Shown here piece after piece: positions 43,000 through 51,945 of a DNA stretch of 64,000 nt. The notes under the pieces were generated by a model that searched no databases, was not told the origin of the DNA, and saw only the letters and a list, made by a program, of their open reading frames with translations. The number at the start of each line of letters is the position of its first letter. Position 1 is the stretch's first letter. The position numbers were made by a program, and so were the translations under genes. Source of the DNA: Nitratireductor sp. XY-223 (GTDB lineage Bacteria; Pseudomonadota; Alphaproteobacteria; Rhizobiales; Rhizobiaceae); assembly GCF_004959855.1 (NCBI RefSeq), contig NZ_SPNT01000002.1, positions 310,001 through 374,000 of the forward strand, read 5' to 3'.

Positions 43000-43875
43000 C
43001 TAGACCAGGTGCCCGGCCTCCCAGCCGAGCATGGCCCGCTTTCGGGTGACGCCCCAATGGTAGCCGGTGAGCGCGCCGGTGCTTCCGAGCGCGCGATGGC
43101 AGGGCACGACGAAGGAAATCGGGTTGCGCCCGACAGCCGCGCCGACCGCCCGCGGCGCCGACGGTTTTCCGATTCTTCCGGCGATCGACGCGTAGGTCAT
43201 CGCCGCACCCAGCGGAATTTCCAATAGCGCTTCCCAGACGCGGATCTGGAAATCGGTGCCGATCAGCACGACGCGCAGCGGCTGCGAGGCATTCCAGCGC
43301 GCCGGATCGAAGCACCGCTCGGCGAGCGGGCCCGTGGCCGACGGCTCGCTGACATAGCGGGCGCGGGGCCAGCGGGCGCACATGTCGTCCAGCGCGTCGC
43401 GCTCGCCGCCAGGATCGCAAAAGGCGATACCAGCAAGGCCGCGGTCGGTCGCCATGATCAGTGCAATGCCGAAGGGGCAGGGGTGGAAACCGTAGCGGAT
43501 GACCAGACCCTCTCCCTTGGCCTTCCAGATGCCCGGTGACACGGCCTCGTGGGTGACGAACAGGTCGTGCAGGCGTCCGGGGCCTGAAAGGCCCAGCTCG
43601 TAGCTGGCATCGAGCAGCGGCAGGCCCTCCTGCGACAGGAGTTTCTTGGCGCGGTCGAGCGTGACGGCCTGCAGGAAGCTCTTGGGGCTGAGGCCCGACC
43701 ACCGGGTGAAGGTCTTCTGCAGCTGCGTCGGGGACTGGCCGAGTGCGCCGGCGACCTCCTCCAGCGAGGGCTGGCTGCGGTAGCGCGTGGCGATCAGCTC
43801 CAGTGCATGGCGGACGGTCTCGTAGTCGGGATCGGTCCGGGCCTCTTTGATTTCGCGGGTCTGGTCGATATTCAT
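43000..43875 (-). CDS. Ada-type AraC-HTH/O6-methylguanine-DNA methyltransferase
   Basis: 291 residues from ATG 43875. An AraC HTH (about residues 20-110: VRHALELIATRYRSQPSLEE then VTLDRAKKLLSQEGLPLLDA) precedes an Ogt domain with the acceptor FVVPCHRALG and the RVWEALLEIP and AVGAAVGRN segments. The N-terminal zinc domain of E. coli Ada, which takes methyl from phosphotriesters, is missing, so it repairs O6-alkylguanine and probably regulates its own synthesis by HTH. Longer frames upstream are open to 44358 but carry no conserved sequence. Confidence 0.9.
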   Translation of the reverse strand: MNIDQTREIKEARTDPDYETVRHALELIATRYRSQPSLEEVAGALGQSPTQLQKTFTRWSGLSPKSFLQAVTLDRAKKLLSQEGLPLLDASYELGLSGPGRLHDLFVTHEAVSPGIWKAKGEGLVIRYGFHPCPFGIALIMATDRGLAGIAFCDPGGERDALDDMCARWPRARYVSEPSATGPLAERCFDPARWNASQPLRVVLIGTDFQIRVWEALLEIPLGAAMTYASIAGRIGKPSAPRAVGAAVGRNPISFVVPCHRALGSTGALTGYHWGVTRKRAMLGWEAGHLV

Positions 43876-43964
43876 GAGCGGGTGCGTCGTTGTTGCTTCG
43901 GCCCAGACAAGCACGCCGGAGGGGCTCGCGCCACCCGTTTCTTGCGCCGATCGTGTGCGAATGT

Positions 43965-44501
43965 CTATCGCCTCTGAACCGACGCAAGCGCCAGCGAAAA
44001 CGCCTCGGCGAAGGACTCGCGGTCGTCCGGGTTCAGGAACGAGCCGATATCGGTCGAGCGGCCCTCCCCGGTGATGCGCATGCCGGTGATGCCGGCCTCG
44101 TCGTGGCGCGCGACGTGGAACCGTGCCCAGAACGGGTTGAATCGGTAATTGCGGGTGCGTCCGGACGGGGCGATCTTGGAGACCGAGAGATCGGTGCGCG
44201 AGACGCTGACGATCTCGCGGGCACGCCCGGCGCGGTAATTCAGCCAGAAGGCGCCGAAGACAAGAATGAGGTCCAGGACAAGGAAGACGAATATCGGCCA
44301 CGCGCCGGCGATCGCGAAGACGATGCCGTGGACGATCGTCGCAACCGTCATGATGCACATCAGCACGACGAATCCGATACGCCCGAGCGAGCGGTGGGGC
44401 GTCAGCAGCGCCTCGAAAACCGGCGCTTCATTGGTGCGGGCCGCCTTGTCGTTTTCCTCGTTTTCCGGCCCCTCGCCACGCATGGCATTGCGTTCCCTCA
44501 T
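43965..44501 (-). CDS. DUF2244 membrane protein
   Basis: About 178 residues from ATG 44501. Two adjacent hydrophobic helices (about 38-60 and 62-84) include VVLMCIMTVATIVHGIVFAI and WPIFVFLVLDLILVFGAFWL. The cytosolic part has WLNYRAGRAREIVSVSRTDL and RFNPFWARFHV, typical of DUF2244, an uncharacterised family usually adjacent to nth in alphaproteobacteria. It diverges from nth by 22 bp between the starts. The start is uncertain; 44525 is also possible. Confidence 0.82.
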   Translation of the reverse strand: MRERNAMRGEGPENEENDKAARTNEAPVFEALLTPHRSLGRIGFVVLMCIMTVATIVHGIVFAIAGAWPIFVFLVLDLILVFGAFWLNYRAGRAREIVSVSRTDLSVSKIAPSGRTRNYRFNPFWARFHVARHDEAGITGMRITGEGRSTDIGSFLNPDDRESFAEAFSLALASVQRR

Positions 44502-44523
44502 GACCACAGAATATAGAGGGTTC

Positions 44524-45282
44524 ATGGAAAAGGCCAAAACGAATTCCCCAGCCCCGACATCACGAAACGGTACGAAGAAAAAGGCCGGCGCGAAGCGCAA
44601 GCGCCTGCCGAAAAGCGCCTATACAAGGGATGAAATCGCCGAGATCTTCCGTCGTTTCTCGGTCCAGCGGCCCGAACCGAAGGGCGAGCTGGAGCACGTC
44701 AATCCCTATACGCTGCTTGTCGCGGTGGTGCTCTCGGCGCAGGCGACGGACGCCGGCGTCAACAAGGCGACGCGGCCGCTCTTCGCCATCGCCGACACGC
44801 CGCAGAAGATGCTGGATCTCGGCGAGGACAGGGTCCGCGAGCATATCCGAACGATCGGTCTTTTCCGCAACAAGGCAAAGAACGTCATCGCGCTGTCGAA
44901 AGCGCTGATCGAGGATTATGACGGCGAAGTGCCGGCCGACCGCGACGCGCTCACCAAACTGCCGGGCGTCGGCCGCAAGACCGCCAATGTGGTGCTCAAC
45001 ATGGCCTTCGGCCAGCCGACCATGGCGGTCGACACCCACATTTTCAGGATCGCCAACCGCATGCGGCTGGCGCCGGGCAAGACCGTCGACGATGTGGAGC
45101 AGAATCTCTTGCGCACCATTCCCGAACCCTATCTGCAGCACGGCCACCACTGGCTGATCCTGCACGGACGCTATGTGTGCAAGGCGCGCAAGCCGGACTG
45201 CCCGGCCTGCGTCGTCGCGGACCTGTGCAAATCGAAGGAAAAGACCTGCGACGTGCCGGCGGCGCTGGTGCCGTTCGGATAG
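44524..45282 (+). CDS. nth: Endonuclease III
   Basis: 252 residues, with an N-terminal basic extension (KKKAGAKRKRLPK) and the core of Nth. The helix-hairpin-helix LTKLPGVGRKTANVVLNMAF carries the catalytic Lys, and AVDTHIFRI supplies the catalytic Asp. The C-terminal 4Fe-4S ligands follow Cys-X6-Cys-X2-Cys-X5-Cys (CKARKPDCPACVVADLC). It removes oxidised pyrimidines and cleaves abasic sites in base excision repair. Confidence 0.96.
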   Translation: MEKAKTNSPAPTSRNGTKKKAGAKRKRLPKSAYTRDEIAEIFRRFSVQRPEPKGELEHVNPYTLLVAVVLSAQATDAGVNKATRPLFAIADTPQKMLDLGEDRVREHIRTIGLFRNKAKNVIALSKALIEDYDGEVPADRDALTKLPGVGRKTANVVLNMAFGQPTMAVDTHIFRIANRMRLAPGKTVDDVEQNLLRTIPEPYLQHGHHWLILHGRYVCKARKPDCPACVVADLCKSKEKTCDVPAALVPFG

Positions 45283-45292
45283 GGTTACGCCG

Positions 45293-46660
45293 TCAGCCGG
45301 CGAGCGATTCCAGCAACCGCGCATAGGCGGTCTGGCCGCGCCGGAAGGCGGACAGGCGGAAGAACTCGTTCGGCGAGTGCATCCTCTCGTCGTCATGCTG
45401 GAAGCCGAACATGACCGGATGTACGCCGAGCACCTCCAGGAGGGTGTTCATGACCGGGATCGAGCCGCCGACACGGGTCCGGTAGGGCGTCTTGCCGTAA
45501 ACTTCCTCCAAAATGGCGGCAGCCGCGGCGGTGGCGTTGTGTCCGTGGGGGACGAGCAGCGGATCGCCGCGGCCCGGAAGCTTTCTCACCTCGGCGCGCA
45601 GGCCGTCCGGCAGGACGCGTTCCACATGGTCGCGGATCAGATCGAAGATGCGCTCCGGCGACTGGTCGGCGACGAGGCGACAGGTGACCTTGGCGCTGGC
45701 CTCTGCCGGAACGATGGTCTTGGTGCCGGCGCCCTGCCATCCGCTCGTCAGCCCGTTCACATCGAGCGTCGGGCGAGCCCAGAGCCTTTCGGGCGTCGAA
45801 TAGCCGGGCTCGCCGACCGCCGCCGGCGCGCCCGTTTCGGCGAGGAACTTTGCCTCATCGAACGGAACCCGGGCGATGGCCTGGCGGTCCTCCTCCGACA
45901 ACGGCACGACATCGTCGTAGAAGCCGTCGACGGTGACGCGTCCGTCGGGCGATTTCAGCGTCGCCAGCACTTGCGCGAGCCCCATGGCCGGATTACCGAT
46001 GCCGGCGCCGCGCAGGCCGGAATGCTGATCGGCGTCGGGCCCGGTGACGACGATTTCCAGCGAGACGATGCCTTTCAGGCCCATGATCAGCTGCGGCGTG
46101 TTCTCGTCCCATTGCAGCCCGTCGGCGGAAAAGATCATATCCGCGGCGAGGCGCTCACGGTTCGCTTCCACAAAAGGCGGAAGGTCGGGCGAAGCAATCT
46201 CCTCCTGGCCCTCGAAGAAGAACTTCAGGTTGACCGGCAGGCGGCCCGTGGTCGCAAGCAGCGCCTCGACCGCGACGATCGGCACCATCATTCCGCCCTT
46301 GTCGTCCGACGCACCGCGCCCGTACATCAGGCCGTCGCGGATTTCCGGCTCGAAGGGCGGCTTCTCCCACAAATCGAGCGGCTCCGCGGGCTGGACGTCG
46401 AAATGGCCGTAGATCATCACCGTCGGCGCGCCTTCGGGTGCATGCAGCCAGTCGCCGTAGACGACCGGATGGCCGTCGGTCGGCATCACCGACACGTTCT
46501 CGATGCCGATGCTCTTCAGCTTGCCGGCGACCCATTCGGCCGCCGCGACGACATCGGCCGCGTGATCCGGCTTGGCGGAGATCGACGGTATCCGGACCAG
46601 TTCGATCAGCTCGTCGACAAACCGGTCTTGCTCACGATCAAGATATGCCTGCCACTCCAT
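45293..46660 (-). CDS. M20-family dipeptidase/deacylase
   Basis: 455 residues from ATG 46660 (AGGAGAG upstream). Metal ligands are evident in VMIYGHFDVQPAEP and MYGRGASDDKGGM, with the catalytic acid in FFEGQEEIASPDLPPF. The dimerisation domain and the C-terminal His (MFGFQHDDERMHSPNEFFRL) are also present. The length and motifs match PepV/ArgE-like dipeptidases of rhizobia. It ends 10 bp from nth, tail to tail. Confidence 0.92.
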   Translation of the reverse strand: MEWQAYLDREQDRFVDELIELVRIPSISAKPDHAADVVAAAEWVAGKLKSIGIENVSVMPTDGHPVVYGDWLHAPEGAPTVMIYGHFDVQPAEPLDLWEKPPFEPEIRDGLMYGRGASDDKGGMMVPIVAVEALLATTGRLPVNLKFFFEGQEEIASPDLPPFVEANRERLAADMIFSADGLQWDENTPQLIMGLKGIVSLEIVVTGPDADQHSGLRGAGIGNPAMGLAQVLATLKSPDGRVTVDGFYDDVVPLSEEDRQAIARVPFDEAKFLAETGAPAAVGEPGYSTPERLWARPTLDVNGLTSGWQGAGTKTIVPAEASAKVTCRLVADQSPERIFDLIRDHVERVLPDGLRAEVRKLPGRGDPLLVPHGHNATAAAAAILEEVYGKTPYRTRVGGSIPVMNTLLEVLGVHPVMFGFQHDDERMHSPNEFFRLSAFRRGQTAYARLLESLAG

Positions 46661-46714
46661 CGATTCTCTCCTGCGGATTTCGGGGTTTCGCGTCGTCGAT
46701 ACGGCGTTGACCAT

Positions 46715-47290
46715 TTAACCGGTTTCATGCCGGTAGCGGTAGACCAGGATCGCATTCCCGTGGGCGGCCTCGGCCTTTTTGTCGCGCACGCCGCCGAGGC
46801 GCTCGGCCAGAGCGCAGGAGCGGGCGTTTTCCTTGTCGATCGTGCTCACCAGCGTTTCCAGTTGCAGTGTTTCGAACGCGTAAGCCTTCGCGGCGCGGGC
46901 CGCCTCCGTCGCAAAGCCCCTGCCCTGCGCGCCTTCGCGGAACATGTAGCCGAGTTCCGGCTCGTGGTCGCCCGGCTCCATGCCGATCAGCACAAAACCG
47001 AGGAGCTCCTCCGTGCGCTTGTTTTCGACTGTCCACACGCCATGGCCCTGCAGCATCCACGTGGCGGTCATCTGCGCGAAGTCGTGCCAGGCACCCTCGC
47101 GGTCGGGTTCGTCGAGCAGGAACCGGCCGGCGGCCGATTCGACGATTTCCGCGTAGGCCTGGAAATCGCCGATCGCAGGCGCCCTGAGCCGCAGCCGCTC
47201 CGTTTCGATGACCGGAACGACGGCAGCCAGTTGCCCGGCGATCCCTTTCGCGACGGCGCTGTCGGTCGGGCGTTCGTGGGGCAGAGGCAT
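46715..47290 (-). CDS. GNAT-family acetyltransferase (RimJ/RimL-like)
   Basis: 191 residues; start ATG 47290 follows GGGAGG. The acetyl-CoA-binding segment is EGAQGRGFATEAARAAKAYA, with a RimJ-like N-terminal strand (ETERLRLRAPAIGDF) and the usual LVSTIDKENARSCALAERLG. It acetylates an amine, perhaps a protein N-terminus or a small molecule. Confidence 0.88.
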   Translation of the reverse strand: MPLPHERPTDSAVAKGIAGQLAAVVPVIETERLRLRAPAIGDFQAYAEIVESAAGRFLLDEPDREGAWHDFAQMTATWMLQGHGVWTVENKRTEELLGFVLIGMEPGDHEPELGYMFREGAQGRGFATEAARAAKAYAFETLQLETLVSTIDKENARSCALAERLGGVRDKKAEAAHGNAILVYRYRHETG

Positions 47291-47316
47291 GTCTGAAACC
47301 TCCCTTTTGTTTTTTG

Positions 47317-48033
47317 TCAGCGCAGCGCGAATTCCGGATCCCTCGCGGCCAGCATCTTGTGCAGGTGCACCATCAAGCCGGCGGCGAAGAGCGGCGTCAG
47401 CAGGTTGACCAGCGGGATCGACAAAAACGCGGCGATGACGAGGCCGGCGGCGAAGATCGTCCCGCGATATCTGGAGCGCATGCGCCTCACCTCCTCCTCG
47501 CTGCGGAAGCGCATGGCGGCGAATTCGAAGAACTCGCGGCCGAAAAGGTAGCCGTTGACCAGGAGGAACGCGATGATGTTGATGCCCGGAACGAACAAGA
47601 GGATCACGGCGACGATGTTGCCGGCGATGACGACGCCCAGAAACTTGGCCGTGTAGACGATGGCGCGGCCGATCGGCACGGACTCGCCCGGCGGATCGGC
47701 GGGATAGTCGCGGTTCTCGATGATCTCGGCGACCCCGTCGAGGAAAAAGCCGGCGACGACCGCCGTCACCGGCGCGATCAGCAGCGCAAGGCCGACGGCA
47801 AGACCGAGGCTGGCGATGATACCGAAGACGATGCCCAGCCAGCCGGCCCACTCGGGAATGCCGGGAACGAGCTGGTCCAGCCAGGGCATCGCGTAGGTGA
47901 CGAACAGGCCGCGCAGGGCCGTCCACAGCCCGATCAGCAGCAAAACGGTGATGCCGAGGATCTTCCAGAAGGCGGATCGGGTCTCCGGCGCAAAAAGGTT
48001 GCGCCCGGCAAGACGCGCGGCTTCAACAATCAT
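47317..48033 (-). CDS. EI24/CysZ-family membrane protein
   Basis: 238 residues with four or more hydrophobic segments and the EI24 landmarks FWKILGITVLLLIGLWTALR, PVTAVVAGFFLDGVAEIIEN and FLLVNGYLFGREFFEFAAMR. CysZ members import sulfate, but many EI24 proteins have no known substrate and no cys genes are nearby. It lies 26 bp upstream of the GNAT gene and could be co-transcribed. Confidence 0.85.
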   Translation of the reverse strand: MIVEAARLAGRNLFAPETRSAFWKILGITVLLLIGLWTALRGLFVTYAMPWLDQLVPGIPEWAGWLGIVFGIIASLGLAVGLALLIAPVTAVVAGFFLDGVAEIIENRDYPADPPGESVPIGRAIVYTAKFLGVVIAGNIVAVILLFVPGINIIAFLLVNGYLFGREFFEFAAMRFRSEEEVRRMRSRYRGTIFAAGLVIAAFLSIPLVNLLTPLFAAGLMVHLHKMLAARDPEFALR

Positions 48034-48186
48034 GGGCGGTGTTCCGGTGGAGCATGGCTTTCAGATAGGCATTGGCACGGCGTGTTCAATGCACACGGGA
48101 TTGTCTTACATTCGATTGCATTTGCACCGGGGCGCCCTTATGTCAGTCGAACACCAATGCTCCACCGTCATACGGGAAGCCGCCGG

Positions 48187-48927
48187 ATGCGAATGCTGAC
48201 TTTGGGTGCCCTCTGTTGCGTGTCCGTACTCGCTGTCGGACCGGCCCGTTCGGAAATGTCGGATGGCCAATTCGATTTCGTCCAGGCCAACATGATCGGC
48301 GTGTTCTACCATGAGATGGGCCATGCGATCATCCATACCGAAGATGTGCCGATCTTCGGCCAGGAGGAGGATGCCGCCGATGTCCTGTCGGCACTTCTGA
48401 TCCACGAGACATTCCTGGAAGAGGACGCGCAGGCGATCGCCTTCGACGCAGCGCTCGGCTATCTGAATGATCCGCAGGGCATGAGTGAAATTGTCTATTG
48501 GGATACGCACGGGCCGGACGAGCAACGCTTCTACAACCACGTCTGCATCTTTTACGGCGCCGCTCCGGAACGCCGCGCCGCATTGGCCGAGGACCTGGGC
48601 CTGCCGCCGGAACGCGCCGACTGGTGCCCGACGGAATACGAACAGGCTTCCGATGCCTGGGGATCGGTTCTCGATGAAATGTCGTCCCGCGCGCAGAAGG
48701 ACACGCTTGTCTTTGTTCCGGGATCGGGCCGCCATGCCGATGTGCTCAACGCAATCGTTGCCGACGAAGTCGCGGATTTCAATGCCAACTACACGCTCAG
48801 CAACCCGGTTGTCGTGCGGGTCGAATCCTGCGGGCAGACCAATGCGTTCTATGACCGCGACGGCCGGATCCTGACCATGTGCACCGAATTCGTCGACCAC
48901 ATGCTGGCGCTTGAAAAAAGGCTCTAG
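48187..48927 (+). CDS. Exported DUF4344-type zinc metallopeptidase
   Basis: 246 residues. A signal peptide (MRMLTLGALCCVSVLAVGPA, then RS) precedes the domain. The zincin motif HEMGHAIIH (His ligands at about residues 43 and 47) is followed by a downstream acidic cluster EEDAADVLSALLIHE, matching the DUF4344 family. Cys pairs around HVCIF and CPTEYE and near ESCGQTN and LTMCTEF suggest disulphides. No substrate is known. It is monocistronic and faces the EI24 gene. Confidence 0.82.
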   Translation: MRMLTLGALCCVSVLAVGPARSEMSDGQFDFVQANMIGVFYHEMGHAIIHTEDVPIFGQEEDAADVLSALLIHETFLEEDAQAIAFDAALGYLNDPQGMSEIVYWDTHGPDEQRFYNHVCIFYGAAPERRAALAEDLGLPPERADWCPTEYEQASDAWGSVLDEMSSRAQKDTLVFVPGSGRHADVLNAIVADEVADFNANYTLSNPVVVRVESCGQTNAFYDRDGRILTMCTEFVDHMLALEKRL

Positions 48928-49031
48928 GCCACTCCTTCGGGACCCCGCCGGGTCGACAGTCTCGAATTTGAAGCAATTTGTTGGGTGACATTTAAACCAT
49001 CGGGTGAAAGATACTTCGAAATTCACGCATC

Positions 49032-50051
49032 ATGAGAATGGGACGATTGAACATGCCGCGTTATTCCACGCCAATGGCCGTTGCAACAGCCGCCGCAGTC
49101 TTCCTGTTTTCGGCGTCTGCGAGCCTTGCCCAGGACGCCGAGGAAATCCTTAGAGCGGTCGAGAGCGACCCGGACAGCGTCGACATGACCGATGTGATCC
49201 TGACCGGCACGTCGCCGGATTGCGCCGATTACGCGCAATCGTCGATTTCGGAGGCGAACGATCTTCAGCAGAACCGCACCTTTACCGGTGCGGTCATCGT
49301 TTCCGTTGAAGACGGTGCCTGCACCGTCACCTCCAACGGCATTCCCAACCACAGCTTCGGCGGCGGCTCGAAGCGGCCCTTCGCGACGCCCATTGCCGCC
49401 ATCGGCAAGCGCTTCGATATCCCCCGTTCGCCGAAGGCCGCGGGCGCCCCGACCGCGCTTTCGCACGGCCGCTACGAAGCCATCCTGTTAAACGGCGTCG
49501 TCATCGATATCCTGTCCGCCGGCTGCTACAACCCGGACGGTCGGCGCGCCGACAGGAACGGCAATGTGCTGGCCGGCTGCGCGGCAAACGATCCCTGGCT
49601 CATCGATCCCATGTCGCCGCTGGCAACCTTTGCCGAGGACGACCACCACGGCCACACCCAGCCCGACGGGCGGTATCACTATCACGGCAATCCGATGGCC
49701 CTGTTCGACGACGATCCCGGACCGGACGGCTCGCCGCTGATCGGCTTTGCCGCCGACGGGTTTCCCGTCTACGGGTCCTATTTCAAGGATGCGGACGGGA
49801 CCGTGCGCAAGGCGGTTTCCGGATATGCCCTGCGCAGCGGCGAACGCCCCTCCGGGGCCGGAAATCCGGGCGGCGCCTATGACGGGCTCTACCGCGCCGA
49901 CTACGAGTTCACCGGCGAGGGCGATCTCGACGAATGCAACGGCATGACCGTGAACGGGTCCTACGGCTACTATGTCATCGATGCGTTTCCCTGGGCGATC
50001 GCGTGCCTCAAGGGCACGCCGGACCGCTCCTTCAGTGCCGGCAGGCGATAA
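49032..50051 (+). CDS. Exported YHYH-domain protein
   Basis: 339 residues with a signal peptide (AVATAAAVFLFSASASLAQD; start may instead be 49053). The YHYH motif is in QPDGRYHYHGNP and is preceded by a His/Asp-rich DDHHGHT. Further conserved parts are LIGFAADGFPVYGSYF and DLDECNGMTVNGSYGYYVID. YHYH proteins are widespread in marine bacteria and of unknown function; the motif suggests metal binding. It lies 28 bp upstream of a chorismate mutase gene. Confidence 0.86.
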   Translation: MRMGRLNMPRYSTPMAVATAAAVFLFSASASLAQDAEEILRAVESDPDSVDMTDVILTGTSPDCADYAQSSISEANDLQQNRTFTGAVIVSVEDGACTVTSNGIPNHSFGGGSKRPFATPIAAIGKRFDIPRSPKAAGAPTALSHGRYEAILLNGVVIDILSAGCYNPDGRRADRNGNVLAGCAANDPWLIDPMSPLATFAEDDHHGHTQPDGRYHYHGNPMALFDDDPGPDGSPLIGFAADGFPVYGSYFKDADGTVRKAVSGYALRSGERPSGAGNPGGAYDGLYRADYEFTGEGDLDECNGMTVNGSYGYYVIDAFPWAIACLKGTPDRSFSAGRR

Positions 50052-50079
50052 CATTCCACGATGGTGCCGAAAGGATGAA

Positions 50080-50604
50080 ATGATGCTACGGCCGGCTGCT
50101 ATCCCGTTCCTTTTTTTCCTGTTGCTTCCCGGCATCGCGGCCGCCGATGCGACGGCGCCGCCGCTGATCGCCGAGCGCCTGTCGCTGATGAAGGACGTCG
50201 CCATCTACAAGGCGGAGCGTGACATTCCGGTCGAGGATCTGGCGCGCGAGGCGGTGGTGCTCGACGCGGTGGTGAAGGCCGCCGCCGAGCATGGGCTGGT
50301 GCCGGAAACGACGCGCGCCTTCTTCCAGGCGCAGATCGATGCCGCGAAGCATATCCAGGCCTGCTGGATCGGACGCTGGTCGTCCGGCGAAGCGCGCCCG
50401 GCGCAAGGCGCCGATCTCGTGGAGGTCATCCGCCCGGAGTTGCTGCGCCTCGGCAATGCGATCGTTGCGGCGATCGCGGTGGATATACGAGAGGGCCGTT
50501 CCGCCGGTTCCGAGGCCTTTCACGATATTGTTGTTGCAGAGTGCCTTAGTGGAGATGCCAGCGCAGCCATGGCACGGGCGCTCGGGGAAATCGCATTGCA
50601 ATGA
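50080..50604 (+). CDS. Exported AroQ-gamma-type chorismate mutase
   Basis: 174 residues with a signal peptide (MLRPAAIPFLFFLLLPGIAA, cleavage near AA-DA). R33, K44 and R56 have the 11- and 12-residue spacing of the catalytic R49, K60 and R72 of the secreted M. tuberculosis mutase. The segments LIAERLSLMKDVAIYKAERD, LAREAVVLDAVVKAAAEHGL and FFQAQIDAAKHIQ are AroQ-gamma-like. It would convert chorismate to prephenate outside the cytosol, a role whose purpose is unclear. It overlaps the VOC gene by 4 bp. Confidence 0.8.
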   Translation: MMLRPAAIPFLFFLLLPGIAAADATAPPLIAERLSLMKDVAIYKAERDIPVEDLAREAVVLDAVVKAAAEHGLVPETTRAFFQAQIDAAKHIQACWIGRWSSGEARPAQGADLVEVIRPELLRLGNAIVAAIAVDIREGRSAGSEAFHDIVVAECLSGDASAAMARALGEIALQ

Positions 50605-50975
50605 TCAGGAAAATCGGATTTGTCGGCATCAGGACCAGCCGCCTCGATGAGGTGGCGGCGGTTTTTCGGGATTGTCTCGGCGCATCGCAAGAAGACGCGT
50701 CGGAGGCTTCCGTTTCATTCGTTGCAGCCGACGGGACGGCCGTCGAAATCTACGGTACGGACGATGACTTTCACCGGTTCTTCGACACCGGGCCGGTGAT
50801 CGGATTCGAAGTCGAGGATTTCGATGCCTGCCGCGCCGCGCTCGTCGAAAAGGGAATAGAGTTCCTGACGGAAATCCAGCAGAACGAACGCAACGCCTGG
50901 CAGCACTTTCGGCTTCCCGACGGAACGGTCGCTGAGATCATCGGCCCGCGAAAGGGCAATTCCCAACAGGATTGA
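50601..50975 (+). CDS. VOC-superfamily (glyoxalase-like) protein
   Basis: 124 residues with one beta-alpha-beta-beta-beta pair of the vicinal oxygen chelate fold: KIGFVGIRTSRLDEVAAVFR and FEVEDFDACRAALVEKGIEF, followed by LPDGTVAEIIGP. Metal positions are weak, so an enzyme activity cannot be stated. It is translationally coupled to the chorismate mutase gene (overlap ATGA). Confidence 0.8.
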   Translation: MIRKIGFVGIRTSRLDEVAAVFRDCLGASQEDASEASVSFVAADGTAVEIYGTDDDFHRFFDTGPVIGFEVEDFDACRAALVEKGIEFLTEIQQNERNAWQHFRLPDGTVAEIIGPRKGNSQQD

Positions 50976-50994
50976 ATGTCGTTCGGCGTGAGCG

Positions 50995-51759
50995 TCAGGC
51001 CTCGCCGACGACGCGTTCGTAGACCTGAACCGGATGCGGGCTGAACAGCTTCAGCCGCAACCGGCACAATTTCGACAACGGCCGGAAAGCCAGCCGGCGG
51101 TCCCCGGAAAGAAGTTCGGGCACTTTCGAATTGTAGTAGATGACGATGACGCGGTTGCCGTTCCGCGCGGCGCTGTCGAGGAACTTCGTGACCACGCGCT
51201 CGACCAGCTGGACATCAAAGGGATTGAAGAAATAGAGGACGCAATTGCCTTCGGGCACTTCATAGTCGAGGGCATCGCACAAAATGGACTGCACGTCCCG
51301 GCATTGCAGGCGCTCGCCGGGATAGCCGGCGATGTTCCTTGAAGCCTGTTCATGCAGGACGCTGCAGAACTCGACACCGTGCACTTGCTTGAACGGCTTG
51401 GTCGCCGCCGTTAGAAGAACGCGGCCGCGGCCTGAGCCGATATCCACGAAGGAATACTGGCTGAAATCGACCTTGAGCGCCTTGAGCAGCCATTCCACCA
51501 CCGGCCTTGGGGACGGGCCGTATTCATAAGTGAGGTTCGCGTGGGCGCTGTTGACCGGAGACAGCTGATCCGGAAAGACTGTTCCCCGGGTCGCTATCTG
51601 CTCCATGCCCTCGAACTTGCGGTCCCAAAGCAGGCTGTAGGTGTGATACAACGACATGGCGCGGATGTGGCGCATCAGCTCCCACAGCCGTCTGAAATAC
51701 TGACCTCGCGTACCTTCCGAGTGCCGGTAATTTGGCATCCTCTTACTGGCAAAAAACAA
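50995..51759 (-). CDS. Class I SAM-dependent methyltransferase
   Basis: 254 residues. SAM motif I is FVDIGSGRGRVLLTAATKPF, followed by VHGVEFCSVLHEQASRN and the post-motif FFNPFDVQLVERVV; the NPF resembles an (N/D)PP(F/Y)-like catalytic site. The N-terminal 75 residues are basic and helical. Substrate unknown. It converges on the VOC gene and has its own leader of 186 bp shared with the GFA gene. Confidence 0.82.
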   Translation of the reverse strand: MFFASKRMPNYRHSEGTRGQYFRRLWELMRHIRAMSLYHTYSLLWDRKFEGMEQIATRGTVFPDQLSPVNSAHANLTYEYGPSPRPVVEWLLKALKVDFSQYSFVDIGSGRGRVLLTAATKPFKQVHGVEFCSVLHEQASRNIAGYPGERLQCRDVQSILCDALDYEVPEGNCVLYFFNPFDVQLVERVVTKFLDSAARNGNRVIVIYYNSKVPELLSGDRRLAFRPLSKLCRLRLKLFSPHPVQVYERVVGEA

Positions 51760-51945
51760 ATCGGCACCTCAGTCGGCTAAAGAAGGCGTTTGACGTTGTT
51801 TAGATACAATAAGCGATTTGTTAAAATGACATTAAAATCAGCGGTTTGAAGAGTAGAAAATGCGACCAATACGTGTGGCTGACGCGTTTTCTGAGCAAAC
51901 CAGTCGCGGGAACAAGCAAGGATACCGAGAAAGGGACCAACAACC

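Noticed and set aside
43000-44358. A longer Ada-like protein with an extra N-terminal domain
   Set aside because: The extra 160 residues are the shadow of the DUF2244 gene in another frame, Arg/Pro-rich and lacking the zinc-ligand Cys of the Ada N-terminal domain.
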